A stretch of DNA of 64,000 bases from NCBI GenBank assembly GCA_028751875.1, contig CM054138.1, forward strand, positions 41,546,209 through 41,610,208, given 5' to 3'. This document shows, one piece after another, positions 1-64,000 of the stretch; position 1 is the stretch's first letter; every line of letters begins with the position of its first letter. Origin of the DNA: Rapana venosa. Its lineage: Eukaryota > Mollusca > Gastropoda > Neogastropoda > Muricidae. The notes beneath the pieces are model-generated. The model was not told where the DNA came from. It saw nothing but the letters and a program-made list of their open reading frames with translations, and did not search any database. The position numbers and the translations under genes are program-made.

Positions 1-1803
1 TTCAGCAATTTATTGTAAACTTGAGGGTTATTTCTATCGTTTTTGTTTGTTTGTTTGTTTGTTGCTGTTGTTGTTCTGGTTTGTGTGTTTCTTTACCCTG
101 AAAGTTAGAAAGTCAGAAAAAGAAAGATTGTTTTTACAATGTTTTTGTTGTTGTTGTAGTTTTTGCACGACTGCTTTGCTGTCTTATTGTTTCATGATAT
201 TTGCAATCTTTTCATTTTCATAAACCAGCCCATATCCATTTTGGACACTACTACAATATGATTTTTCCCCGTGGGGTGCCAGAGGAGGGGGGGGGGGGGG
301 GGAGAGGGCATGTCAGTAAGAAAAGCATCTCCACCTCTTGGAAATTCTTTGCTAAGATTTCCCTCTTCTTTGCCCTTCTCTTTGTTTTTGCCTTGTTCCT
401 TTTCTTTCTGTCATCTTCTTGTCTATTTTCTGCCTTCTTGATCTATTCTTCTTCCTTTTTATCTAGACAGACTTAAACTATAACAATTCTCTCCCACGCC
501 AAAGTCGAATGTGCTGGATCCGACTTGTCCCAGGTCAACTTTAAGGGCAGACCTACCAGTGCCTTTATTCTCTGTTATAACATACCCATGCAGAAGATCA
601 AATAAAGATCATGCAATTCATGTCAGTGTCCAGTGTGTTACGGAAACACGAACATCCCCAGCGTGCATCCTGTACCAAAATCCTCCCCACCCAACCAAGC
701 AAACAAACAAAAAGAGCTGCTCTGAAGTCGGAATGTGGCTAGCAGACAGACCTCCTGCAAAGTTACAAGCACAGGAGAAGACCAGACACCCCACACCCCA
801 CCAAACAAGGGAACACAGAAAAGAGAAGAGAATAAATAATAAATGAACGAATATATCTCAATACATGAATATATTAAGTCAAACACACTTTAATCACCCC
901 ACGAAAGGCAAAATGTACAACACTGACAGGCACATGATTGATAGAAATCATTACCTTCAAAAGACATAAGAAAGCTATGATTCATATTTGTTTACACATT
1001 CGAAGATAACTTCACATATAAATATTTTGAGAGAAAGCGAGCGAGCGAGCGAGCGTGAGAGAGAGAGAGAGCACTGGCTTTCAGGAAAGGGGGTGGGGGT
1101 GTAATTAATTTATTTAACATGCAATGTACCTCGGATTCCGTGGCAGCACAAGGAGCTTTATGAAGGTGAACGTCATCCAAACAAAACAACAGGGGCAAAA
1201 GCGACAATACAAAAGTTACATCAAGAAGAAAAAAAAATCAGCAGAATCGATTTGAGCAGTCCACAAAGTTTTGCTTACAAAAAGTGGGCGTGACCCTTCT
1301 GAGCTCGACGGACAGCTTCCGTACAGGAAGAAGCGAGCACCTGCAGCTTGCCATTTAGCTTCATGTGAAGTTCATGCGTTTATCTGTCAAGGGATTCCGT
1401 CCGTTCGATAAATCCGTAGTTATCTCCAACTTCCATCATCTCTTCTTACTATACAATGTAAGCAAACGAATTCTGAACATGCCCTGTTGCCACTGCTTTT
1501 CAGCTGTTTTCATCGCAATGATGTCATACTTTCCAAGGGGAACCAATCATGGCTCGTTGTTCACTTGACCTCTGTGCGCACGGCTGTCACTCTCCGGCGT
1601 GGTTGAAAAAGTCAGCCATTTTGACGAGTGGATTAGGAAGTAACCAAGACGTAAACATGGGATTGACTCAGTCGTCAGAGGATTAAAATGCTCATGATGA
1701 TCATCCATATCAAAAGTGATTTCTTTGTGATTGTGTAGTCGCTTTTGTGTGACCAAGAACGCACTGAGAGTACTATAAAGTGCTATCTTTCATCTTCCTA
1801 CAG
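1..1803 (+). promoter_or_regulatory. upstream / promoter-proximal region of the MARK gene
   Basis: No protein-coding gene is supported here. The stretch contains a poly-G run at about 288-301, a LINE 3'-end fragment at 876-993, and a GCGA/GA simple repeat at about 1037-1071. From about 1300 onwards it is less AT-rich and holds CpGs, fitting a promoter or an upstream non-coding exon, but I see no TATA box that I would trust. A GCCATTTTG motif (about 1614-1622) resembles a YY1 site. A 9-codon open frame begins with ATG at 1657. The transcription start was not located. Confidence 0.35.
876..993 (-). mobile_element. 3'-end fragment of the CR1-like LINE family
   Basis: This stretch closely resembles the 3' end of the LINE at 19871-21600: a GTCAAA-type terminal motif is followed by CACTTTAATCA, a CCCAYGAA block, an ACTGACAGGCA block and the 'cataagaaagctat' type ending, in the same order and orientation. 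It represents only the last 120 bp or so of an element, so it is a severely 5'-truncated copy on the minus strand. The match was found by eye between the two places in this window. Confidence 0.6.
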
Positions 1804-2004
1804 TGCGTTTGGCATCGGGATCCTTAGCGACCTGCTATTGCGGCAGATTCTGGAGTATTGCAGGCCACTTACACATTGATGCATCTGGGATGTGCTTGGC
1901 TAATCAGAGACTCGCAGTCTGCAATAGTTTTAGACACGTGTTAATGATACTGGCTGTGAATACAAGGTAGTTTGCATCCTTCGCGGAGAGATAATAAATT
2001 CAAA
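1804..2004 (+). promoter_or_regulatory. probable 5' UTR of MARK with upstream ORFs
   Basis: A pyrimidine-rich acceptor-like sequence ending in CAG at 1801-1803 suggests that a 5' UTR exon begins at 1804 and is continuous with coding exon 1; alternatively transcription starts nearby. The leader contains upstream ATGs at 1879, 1890 and 1944. The frame from 1890 stays open to a TAG at 1968-1970 and includes the 1944 ATG. An in-frame TGA at 1957-1959 precedes the main ATG at 2005, which supports that start. Confidence 0.4.
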
Positions 2005-54613
<52,609 letters not shown>

Positions 54614-57600
54614 GTGAGTCACTGAGTTTCCTTACTGTTGTCGTTAATTAACGTTTGTTCTTGTGGCTTTCGAGTTGTGTGGGCTTGAGATGAGGGATGT
54701 ATTGTGCTTGTGAAGTGAGTTAGGCTTAATCGGAAAGAACAAAACAAAAATAGGTATGGCATGGGTTGACTTTTTTAAATAGAAAGAAAAAACTTGCGGC
54801 ATGGATTTATGTTGCTGTGCTTATGTGGTAGACGAGCAAGCCACTGACTGAACAGCCAGGTTTTGTCAATGAATTGTGTCAGTTGCTGTGGGTTTGAAGA
54901 CCAAGGCTGACCATTTTCAAGCCTCTTTTTTTGTTCTTTTTTTCCTTCTCTGTTTTCTTTTTAATCTGATGTGCAATGGAGTAGCTTTTTTTTGTTTGAT
55001 TGGTTTGGTTTTTTTAGTAATGGAGTCGCAAATGTTGACCTGTGTAGACATGCCTACCATTCCAGCTAGCTTGTTTTTCTCCCAGAAAATCAAGAGTGTT
55101 CACAGAGTTTTGAAAACACAAGCTTTAATTGGTTGTGTGGGAAAAGTGGAGAAAGGACAGTTGTGCTCTTGTGTTTAGTAGGAGTTAGCCCCCTTCAGGA
55201 GTGGCGGAGTCATCTTTGAAGTCGCTTTCTATTCAAGATTGCGTTGTAAAAATCTACCCAAGTCAGTTCAGCTGAAAATTGTTCTCCCATGCAGGAGAAA
55301 ATGACTTATCAAACACATTCAAAGTTGTTGAATGGACTAAAGTGAGAAGTAGCCCTTCACTAAGCCAAGTGGACTCATGCTTTTTGGAACATTTGCACTT
55401 GTGATGTTTCCATCAGTCGGGATGGTGACATGGCATCTGGCAAAAGCAGAAGGCCACAGTGAAATAGAATAAAAATTCTGATTATTCTTTGATGGAAATT
55501 TAAGTCACAGAATGTTTTGAAATAGCTGTAAATTATTTTATATATAGATATTATATCATAGCTATGTGTGGAATGTTTGGTCACAATTGAAGGGGTTAAA
55601 GAAAAACAACTGGTAGTATACCTTTACCCAAAGAATAGTGTGTGCTGCGGAGTATTATCATTATTCAATATCATTTTTATTGATTATTATTTATTTTTAT
55701 TATCATCATAATATTTCAGCACAGGCACAAAGTGGAGACACTTGCACTCTGTATCAACCACCTAATCAAAATGGAGTTCGCACAGTCCGTTAATTTTTTT
55801 AATGTTTGAAGTCCTAATTTTAAGGCCTTGAAAGTCCTTAAAAATCAGACATGTACCACAAGGTGCTTGAAAAGTACTTCAATTTTTACAAATACAGATT
55901 GTGATGGGAAAGTGGGGGGGAGGGGGGGGGGGAAAGATGTGTGATCACGTTGGTGTGAATTTTTAGAACAGTAATAAAGAGGAGTGGAAACTGTGAGTGC
56001 TGTCTGAATACCAAGGGAAAGGGGAGGAGCTCTCTCAGTGGAAAGGGGGGTGGATTAGAGGAGGTACGTTCATAGGACCAACAATGGGTTTCATGCACCA
56101 TTTGACTGAAGAGGACTTGCAGCTTGAAAGCAGAAGGATGAAGAAGATAGTAGGAGTTAGGTGGGGGGGGGGGGGGGGGGGGGGGGGTTTGAGTGGCTTT
56201 CATTACTAGCTGGTCAGGAGTCATGACCTGTGGACTAGCGCGCCTTTCCCTTCCAGGACTTCTCTCCCCCTTCTTTTGTGCATTTTACCCCCACCCTCCC
56301 TTTGCCCCTTATATTTTGCCCACTTATTCTGCCTTTCCAGCTGCTCTGATCTAGTTTTCTGAGCAATAAATCTGCTACGTCTGTCTGCCTTAGACAATCT
56401 CTCCCCACTCTACCTTCCATCCCTCTGACTCTGTTTGTCTGTCTCTCATTCCTCAGGCATACACACAGGTACTTACTTACACACATGCACATGCACATAC
56501 TGCACATGTGTATGCTTATACACACTGCGTACACACACACTCAAGATAAAATTCATTTTTGCGCACATGCTCAATGTGCATGCAAATGCACACCCACGTT
56601 GTACTCATGTGCTTGCATACATACACAAACACATACATTGTTGAGACACACAGATTTACACAGACACTGGCACTCCTTCACTGACTCGCTCACTCAGTTT
56701 TCTCTTTCCTTACAGCAGTTGCTTTACATCCCGTCACCCCCCTCCCCCCCCTCCCAGTTACCCAGTGAGGGTGAATTTGTACAGTTAAAACAGGTTGAGT
56801 TGGTACATGATGTTAGAACAGTGTCCTGGCATAGCTCTGTTGATTTAGATTCTGAAAACCAAGCTACAGTGAACTGACAGGAGAGGGGATCACTTAGTTT
56901 GTAGCGTTCTATGCTAATTGCGAGCATCGGGTCCTATACATTCCTAGATTTATTACTCAGGGACTTAAGCTAGCGCCAATATTGATTTTCCATCCAGAAG
57001 AAGGCATAAAGTTATGGTAATGCTATGGTTTATTTTTAGCTTTGAACCTTGTTCAGATATACACAAATAACTTGTCGAAGGATGTCATTAAAGCTAAAAT
57101 GGTGAGGTCCTTAAAAGTTCTTTGAAAGTCCTTAGATGGTCCTTGAAAAGTTCTGTACAAACCCAGTAGAATGATGATGTATGATACATAACTGTTTGCA
57201 TGACTATGTAAAAATGCACATGAAACTAAAACCATATCCTTTGTTCCCTTTTTCTTCATCAGTCCGGGAATGAGGTATTGACTTTTCTGTGCTTTTTCTC
57301 TGCGTGTGTTTGCTTTGTATATATGTGTGTGTACGTGTGTATCTCTGTATCTTTTTTGCATTTTCCTTTCACCGCTGCTTGCTTGCTTTTCAACTGACCA
57401 ACAAAAATCTTGAGTGAACTAATATGTGTTTAAGGGTGCTGAGAAACTGTGCAAGTTGTGTGTTGTTGTGCTGTCTCTTGCTTGGTTGGAGGGGTGGTGT
57501 GTTGGAAAGCATCATGATTGTGTGAATCAGTCAGCTTTAGCTGTTCAGACAGGTCTGCTAGTTTGGTTACTGTTGTTTAACTTGGTGTGCTGGATAGTGA

Positions 57601-57765
57601 AGATCATTGAGAATGACGGTGTGAATATATGTATGTATGTATGTATGTAAATTTTGAAAAAATCAGACATGGGAATTTTCTGCTTTTTGGCAGAAATCAA
57701 ATCCAGCTTTTTAAAAATGCTTCATGACAACGCACCCGTCCCCTTTCTAAAGACATATTTTCATG

Positions 57766-57823
57766 CACACAGACACACACAGACACACACACACACACAC
57801 AGACCACAGACACACACACAACA

Positions 57824-57868
<45 letters not shown>
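57766..57868. repeat. (CA)n / CAGA microsatellite
   Basis: CA arrays with interspersed CAGA units, then GATAGATAG. Confidence 0.9.
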
Positions 57869-57871
<3 letters not shown>

Positions 57872-58177
57872 TAGATAGAGGTTCTCATGAACCCTGCCCG
57901 TAACAGTTTCTTTGAAACAAGAATCTGTAATAATCTTCTCTTTTTTAAACTGTAAAAATGACCAAAGTAAATGACTAGTAAGTTGTACTTTTTTTTTTAA
58001 AATGCAGATGGGAAACCATTTTTTTTAAATGCTGTCTGAATTACTCAGTTAAAGTTGACTGCAAAACAACAGCAAAAAAAGGTTGAGTATCAGTCTCCGT
58101 AAATCTTTGTTAGGGAAAATATTGCCTTTTTTGTTGTGTGCAAAATGAAGATTTTACAGTTATTTTCATATGGGAAA

Positions 58178-58305
58178 ACTCGCTGAAGTCAGAATGCGGC
58201 TTTCTTAATGGGGGGGGGGGGGGGGGGGGGGCAGTTGTATATGCAAAAATCTCACCATTGGTGAACCTTGGGGCTCTAGCCAAGGAACGGGAAAAAACCA
58301 AAATC
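58178..58305 (+). mobile_element. SINE tail with internal poly-G expansion
   Basis: GCTGAAGTCAGAATGCGGC, then a poly-G run of about 20 bases where other copies have GGTGGG, then CTCACCATTGGTGAACCTTG and CTCTAGCCAAGGAACGG. Confidence 0.55.
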
Positions 58306-60571
58306 CGGAAAATCTTCAGCTTTACAGAGCAGCGTCCCCTCTTCCCCTGAGGCTGTTGTTGCCTCTGAACCTTTCTGGGGACCTTCATGGCCCCCAGTTC
58401 CCCTTGCCCCAACTCCGATACAATGGTCTTTTTCTTTGATATTATCTCTGTCACCCAAAGAGATATACTGCCAATGTCTGATTTATATATAGATATTTTA
58501 GAAGAAGAAAAATCTTAGAGTATGTTCCCTTGTACATTTGTGCAGTGCGGTGCCATGTACATTGATGTTGACATGTATTCGATTTCGGTTAGTGATTGTG
58601 TAATGACAGGATAACTTAGCCGTGTGTAGTTCACTCCTCTATAATCATGGTGTTTGTGTGCTGCTCTTTTGTCTGTTGTTTTTAACATAGTAAATACACA
58701 TTTGGGTGATGAGTGAATAACCAACGTAAATCTGTTTGCTCTTTATGTCACAATTTTTGTAAGCATGCCAATTGTCCTAAATATTGGAATTTTCCATGAT
58801 GTTTCTCAAATTTTAATGCTTTTTGTTGTTGATAATTGCTATCGTGCCTAATTTTCTTCATTCAGATCGGCAATAAGAAGCTTCCTTTGGGAAAATAGGA
58901 TAGTTGAAATAAACACGTGACAAGAGATTTAAAAAACATTTGTATGTTTAACTGATAAAGATTAAGAGTGCCATGTTTTCTGACTTGGCTTTGGTACGGT
59001 TTCAAAATGATGATTTAAATTTTGTAAATTTTTTTTTTATTGATTGATTGATTGATTTTATTTTTTTAAAATTTTTTATGAAGCATTGATATTGTAGATG
59101 AGCTGTCCCCTCTGTACCCCACCTTAGTCAAGTCCAGGAAGGCAAAGATAGCATTGTCTTTGCCCTGACCCTTACTAGTTTGCTTTCTGCAATTAACATA
59201 CCCATCACTTTTTTTTTTTTTCCTCCTGGGCAATTGGCATGCTTGAAGTCCTTGGCGGTGTCTTCGTAGTTATTATTTCTGTCTCTTCTATTTTTGCTGC
59301 AAGCTTTACTTCTCTCTTCCGAAGCAATCAGCAGTTGCAAAGGTAACGTTTGCATGTGACAACTACTTGTCCTTGTTGATGATTTCTACTGCTAGTGTAT
59401 TTTGACAATGCTTTTTCCTCCCCCCCCAAAAAAAATGTTCTTGCTGATGGTTGTCTTTCCTCTCATTTGCTGTTCCATGCCCACCAACATTGGCAGTTCT
59501 GCTATCCCTGCTGTCTTACTGTTAACACACTTGAGAATTTGTTACAAATCAGAATTAGTTGGGTTTTTTAGTGAACTGAAGAAATGCATTCCATTTTCAT
59601 GTTGTAGCATCATATTACATGATCTATATTTTGTGATACTGAATTATATTTCCAGTGCTGTAGGAGATTAGATTGTAAATGTTTTTTTACTGCTCCAAGT
59701 CAAAGAGACATAAATGCTTGATTTTTATTGGATTTTTAAAAAATGTCTTTCACATTTGGTGCACATTAATTAATCTTATTCTGTAAAGAAAAACTAAAAC
59801 TTTTAATGCAAGGGTAAGTAGAGGGTCTAAAAAAAAATCACAACAACAACAAAACAAACAACTGCTACCAGCTAATTTGTGTCTTTTTTCAGACTTCCCA
59901 CTTTCCACCTCTCAAACCTTGCTTGTACTTGTTGTGCCTGTGTTTAATTGCATTCTCTTATTTAACTACTTTTTAGTTCTCTGCGTGCGTGCGTGTGTGT
60001 GCGTGCGTGCGTGTGTGTGTGTATTTACACATAGGTGCATTGTGTGTATGAATATTATGAGAATAAGATGAGAGAGAGGGGGGGGGGGGGGGGGGGGGGA
60101 AGAAAGAAAGAAAGAGAGAGGGGGAGGGGGGGGGGGGGGGAGAGAGAGAGAGTTTGGTACCTTATGTTTGCTGGCCTCTATCTGACATCTCTGCATCAGT
60201 CTGTGTGAAGATGGAGTTTTGTTTCAGTCCATCATTTTTTCCTGCTTGTGATTTCTCTGATTTAGTACAGGCTGTTTCTGATTTGAATTCAGTTATTTTC
60301 TCATTTAACATACTGTACTTTATTTGATTTGAAATAATCTGTTTCTGATTTTAATTAAAATTTTTTTTTTTAAAATTGAAACGCACTCTTTTATCTTATT
60401 AAGTTATTTGAAACACACACTATGTCGCAATCTCTGTTTCACAGTGCTTGTTATGGTTACCTAGTGTTGTCTACCATTTCTTTGTATTTTGTTTGGATTT
60501 ATCTTGAGACAGTTACGAGAGCGGACATGAGCCAACTGCTCCCATCTCGTGCCCTGCCCCTCTTCCCCCAG

Positions 60572-60605
60572 GGAGTGGCCAAATAAAGACTCTTCACATA
60601 TCGAA
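60572..60605 (+). CDS. possible small MARK exon 20
   Basis: A strong polypyrimidine tract and CAG acceptor (ending 60571) precede 34 nt that join exon 19 in phase 2, giving REWPNKDSSHIE, and end at a GTAAAG donor in phase 0. The length, phase and hydrophilic sequence suit the short linker between the FSRR motif and the KA1 domain. There is no family match that I can point to, so this is a candidate only. Confidence 0.3.
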
Positions 60606-60613
60606 GTAAAGAA

Positions 60614-60718
60614 AAACCCTGTACAACAACATCTTGCAGTTCACACGCATCTCTTTAACCCAGGCAAACCCTGTACAACAACATCTTGCAGTTCACATGC
60701 ATCTCTTTACCCAGGCCA
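60614..60718. repeat. 52-bp tandem duplication
   Basis: AAACCCTGTACAACAACATC to the TCTTTA-CCCAGG block occurs twice with minor differences, just 3' of the candidate exon 20. Confidence 0.85.
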
Positions 60719-61574
60719 AAAACAGTGTCAGTTTTCGATGTAAGCTAAGGGCCAAGACCTACATTAAAATGTTGTTATGTTGAGATTGCCTTCAGCTTTG
60801 ACAGGGTCTTATCGTAACATAACAACCTGCAGTCTCCTTTAAAGGAGAAAATCCTCTGAAGTCAAGAGTATGGCTGCCTATATGGTGAGGTACATAAAAA
60901 CAGTCATACATGCATTCAGTGTGCTGTTTCAGTCTTACTGTGATTCCCAAGTGGGATGAGTGAGTCAGAGTGCGTGCACACTCTGGGGACCCCCACAGTG
61001 TTAAACATGCCCCCCCCTCTCTCTCGCTCTCAACAGATTATTATATCTTAATTTAAACTCCTTTCTTCTGGTGAGAATATTTTATGGAGAACAAGCAAGA
61101 TTGGATATGTTCTTTCTGTTCTTTTTAATATCCCTTCTGTGTCTTGTGTTACAATGGCTCAAAACTTTTAAGATGTCTGAATGTTCCTATAGAGTGTGGA
61201 CTGTGGTCCCATGGATCTCTTAGATTTTGTTTTTCCTTTAAAGCATGTTTTCCCCATAAGTTGTATGCTGCAAGGGCATGGGGTTTTATTGTGTTTTTCT
61301 TTTACAGCACAAAATATTTTCCTTCCAATGAACTTGAATCCTATATTTCAAGCAGTTACGTGCTTACTGTAAAGACATTATGATGATACTGAAGAGAGAT
61401 TATAGAAGAGAAAGGGGACAGAACAACCAGATGGTCAGAGTGTGAACTTTGTGATGGGATATGGTAACTGAAAACCCAAGCTTGAAGTGTGTGCTGTTGT
61501 AGAGTACATTAGAGAGGATTTGTCCCCTTCAGTCACTTCTGAATCCATTTCCTGGCAAATCTTTCAAATGAGAC

Positions 61575-61960
61575 TATGGGGGAAAGGGATAGCCTTGTGG
61601 TTAGAGCGTTGTTCTTGTGATCAGGTGGCCCAGGTTTGAGTCACCCATTTGAGGGGATTTTTCACATCAGTGCCAGCTCTGCTCTCCCTAAAGTCCTCCA
61701 GGGGAGACTGTAAACGGAGGTCCTGCATGTAAACACACACATAACATCTTGCACATGCGTCAAAACCAGCTCTGCTTCTCAGAAGAATAGGCCATTTGTG
61801 GCAGTGGGAATGGATGATAGAATTTTCTGAAATGGTGTGGACACTGACATGTTTAGACATAACCCCTAAAGTTGGAATGCGGCCTCATTAATGATGGGTA
61901 AATGGTCACTTGTGCAAAATCTCACCATTGGAAAACCTCGGAGCTCTAGCTGAGGAACAA
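61575..61960 (+). mobile_element. long SINE family copy, full length
   Basis: About 385 bp with a tRNA-like head (TAGCCTTGTGGTTAGAGCG and CCCAGGTTTGAGTCACCC as the B-box region), the GACTGTAAACGGAGGTC block, the CATCTTGCACATGCGTCAAA block, and the tail AAGTTGGAATGCGGCCTC ... CTCACCATTGGAAAACCTCG ... AGCTCTAGCTGAGGAAC. Confidence 0.65.
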
Positions 61961-62825
61961 ACAAACAAAACAAAAAAAGAATGAAGAAGAGACAACATAG
62001 AACACAGCATTCCATGTCTCGAAGCATGCATTTCATCTTGCACGTACATTAAAAGCCTGATCTCTTGTAGAAGAGTAGACCCACTGTAGCTGATGGCAGG
62101 GAGGATGGCCTGTGTCATGCCATGTTCAACTTGTCCAGGGCACAGTGTCTGAAAAATTCATGGTAGCGCCGAAGAAGCTCCTGAATGAGTTCAGGGGAGA
62201 TGTCAGGTCACATAGGAAAAGGATTCATATTGGTTAACATTGATTCGTGTCTGCTGTCTCCCTCATCACCTCATCCCCCACATTGTGTGTGTGTGTGTAC
62301 AAAGCTGTGGCAGCTATTCCTCAAGTCAGCACTGCACTTACTAAGGACAGAAATTATAAGGTTTTATAAGGCTGTGTTATCACTGCAATGTGTAAATGTC
62401 TGCATATATATGTGTGTTTGTGGAAATCCGATAAAATTGCATTTTAATGCATGCTATGTTCTGTGAGGGATCTTTAAATTTAAATTTTCAAACATGTGTA
62501 TTTGTGGATTCTCTCAAGAAATCAGTTTCAGGAACTGTGGAAAAAGAGGCTGAGAGAATCAGCCTGAAAAGCTTGTTTATTTATGATCGCCCCTGTTTAC
62601 TCTGAATCAGTCAAGGATAACTCTTTTATTTTAAAAGGAGGGCAAACTAAAGTGGTTGTTTGTGTATGTGGGTCATTCTACAATTTGTGTACTACTTGCG
62701 CAATATGGCAGCTGATCAGGAAGTAAAATTGGCTGTTGTCTGTCAGAGACTGCCTTTCTTATACACAGACAAAAGCTTTCACAGACTAAAAGTTTTCACA
62801 CACTTCATGCCTAACATGCCCAGGT

Positions 62826-63476
62826 GAGGACAACCAGATCAATGAAAACAGCATTTGTAGCTCCTCTTTTCCAAAGCGCTTTACCCCAACAGCCCTTCAA
62901 AAACCCTCTGCCTCTGCAGCGCCCACCCACCAACCAAGCAGTGATGTTCAAGGGCTGACTGCTTTTCCCTTAGCCCACCTTTCCCACAGTCCTCTGGAGG
63001 ACAAAGGGAATCTGTTGGAAAGGACAGCCTCTTCTGTTGTGGGCAGCCCTACAATACATTAGCAGACATGGAAGGACCTAGGGGCCAGTCTTTGGCTTCT
63101 AGAGGTCATAGGGCAGGGGTACAGGCTAGTTCGGGTACAGGGTAGTTCAGACACAGGGTGCTCCTCTGTTAGCAGTGACTCCAACCCCACCTCACAGAGT
63201 CTCCCAGGAGCCGGCTTCTCTGGAAAAAGATGTAGTCCCCCTATTCCTTGCCAAGAAGACTGTAGAGGAGTTGCCTTTCTTTCCAGACCCTGGTTTTTAT
63301 GGAAATCTCTTTGTGATACCAAGTGTGTCAGGAAGTTGGCACCTGGTGCTGGACTTCTCCCCCCTCAGCAAGTTTCTTGAAACCATCCATTTCAAAATGG
63401 AGAATCTAGCTTTGACGAGAGAGTTCATCATGGGGAGGACTCATGTAATAGTTTGCTTTGAATCCACATGCAGATA
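62826..63476 (+). mobile_element. DIRS-like retrotransposon fragment with partial reverse transcriptase
   Basis: Bases 63190-63476 encode LEKDVVPLFLAKKTVEELPF then DPGFYGNLFVIPSVSGSWHL, VLDFSPLSKFL and HFKMENL. This is the opening of the DIRS/Ty3-type reverse transcriptase (GFYS.LF.VPK..GGWRPVLDLS.LN.F....FKME). The catalytic region is missing. The segment 62826-63057, in another frame, is an open Pro/Ser-rich stretch of similar GC-rich composition and probably belongs to the same decayed element. Confidence 0.65.
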
Positions 63477-64000
63477 ACGCATGGCAGGGAAGGGGTTAAC
63501 GCTCTGATACTGTTTTAGTAGTCAGTAGGACTGTAGATCATCTTCATCTTCATCATCATAATCATGATCGTCTTCATCACCATCGTCATCATCATCGACA
63601 GTAGGGACAAAAGCTGTAATTACCAGAAATATGTGGACAGGCAGTGTAACTTGGTGTTTGAAATCAAATTGTTCCTCAGCTGTCATCTGCTTTATATGCA
63701 TGGCTGTGTTGTACTTTTAACTGCAAAATCTAAATATTCATCTGTTTTTATTTATGGGATGATTTTTTTTAATGCAAAAGATTGAAAGGCATATGAGGGG
63801 GGGGGGGGGGGGGGGGTGTTCGAATTTCATTTTAACTTTTGAATCAAAATGTTGTTTTCATGTAATGTGGAAACTGTTACTGATAAAACAAGCTATTTTT
63901 GTTTGCTTTCATGTTTATCTCTGTTTTTGGGGGTGCCAGTGGTTTGGGTTTTTTTCTTAGTGTGTGTGTTTTTAAAGTTTTTGTGTTGATGGGCAACTTC

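Larger units (their letters stand above)
54614..64000 (+). other. sequence 3' of exon 19 (intron, KA1 exons not reached)
   Basis: No KA1-type sequence was found. The region holds several poly-G runs, CA arrays, SINE copies (58178-58305 and 61575-61960), a 52-bp tandem duplication (about 60614-60718), a candidate small exon (60572-60605) and a DIRS-like reverse transcriptase fragment (62826-63476). Confidence 0.65.

Noticed and set aside
511..846. A 111-codon frame upstream of the gene
   Set aside because: It has no recognisable motif, low-complexity composition and no splice or promoter context, and an equally long frame lies on the opposite strand.
56716..56878. An alternative last exon after a strong acceptor
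   Set aside because: In the phase required by exon 19 it stops after about 24 Pro-rich codons, and no polyadenylation signal was seen nearby; the longer open frame is in the wrong phase.
57253..57275. A 12-nt micro-exon between a CATCAG and GTATTG
   Set aside because: The donor is weak and the match to phase could easily be chance.
61575..61660. A second possible tRNA gene
   Set aside because: The segment is the tRNA-like head of the long SINE family, which recurs elsewhere in the window.

Overview
This window is animal nuclear DNA. It has short exons with GT-AG borders in introns of about 0.1 to 6.8 kb, AT-rich introns, very dense (CA)n/(GT)n microsatellites, poly-G runs, tRNA-derived SINEs and non-LTR retrotransposon debris. 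The protein and repeat character suggest a lophotrochozoan, most likely a mollusc such as a gastropod; that assignment is inference.

One gene dominates. It lies on the + strand, starts with an ATG at 2005 and runs at least to 54613. It encodes a MARK/PAR-1 family serine/threonine kinase (microtubule affinity-regulating kinase, a cell-polarity kinase). I placed 21 exons by hand; they make 19 or fewer exon positions in any one mRNA because two positions are duplicated. In order they encode the N-terminus (exons 1-2), the kinase domain (exons 2-11), the UBA domain (exon 12) and a long Ser/Thr-rich spacer (exons 13-19) with conserved polarity-kinase phosphorylation motifs. All reading phases join. 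The C-terminal KA1 membrane-binding domain was not found and presumably lies beyond 64000.

The most interesting structure is exon duplication inside this gene. Exons 11a (24394-24493) and 11b (26206-26305) are diverged alternatives for the end of the kinase domain and its linker to the UBA domain. Both are 100 nt, so including both or neither breaks the frame and exactly one must be used. Exon 3, which carries the ATP-binding VAIK lysine, is present twice (4806-4859 and 6689-6742) with one synonymous difference; the first copy is buried in CA repeats. Exons 15 and 16 (both 117 nt) are a further tandem pair in the spacer. The kinase activation motif reads DYG instead of DFG.

Introns hold repeats: an antisense CR1-like LINE with a 429-codon open reverse transcriptase frame (19871-21600), a SINE with a perfect 14-bp target-site duplication (31695-32004), many copies of a second SINE family, an RTE-type LINE 3' end (52008-52166), a DIRS-like reverse transcriptase fragment (62826-63476), and a 435-bp direct repeat around 2.35 kb of unexplained sequence (9623-12855). 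The first 1.8 kb is upstream or 5' UTR sequence. The last 9.4 kb is mostly intron. No bacterial-type features, CRISPR arrays, rRNA or functional tRNA genes were seen.
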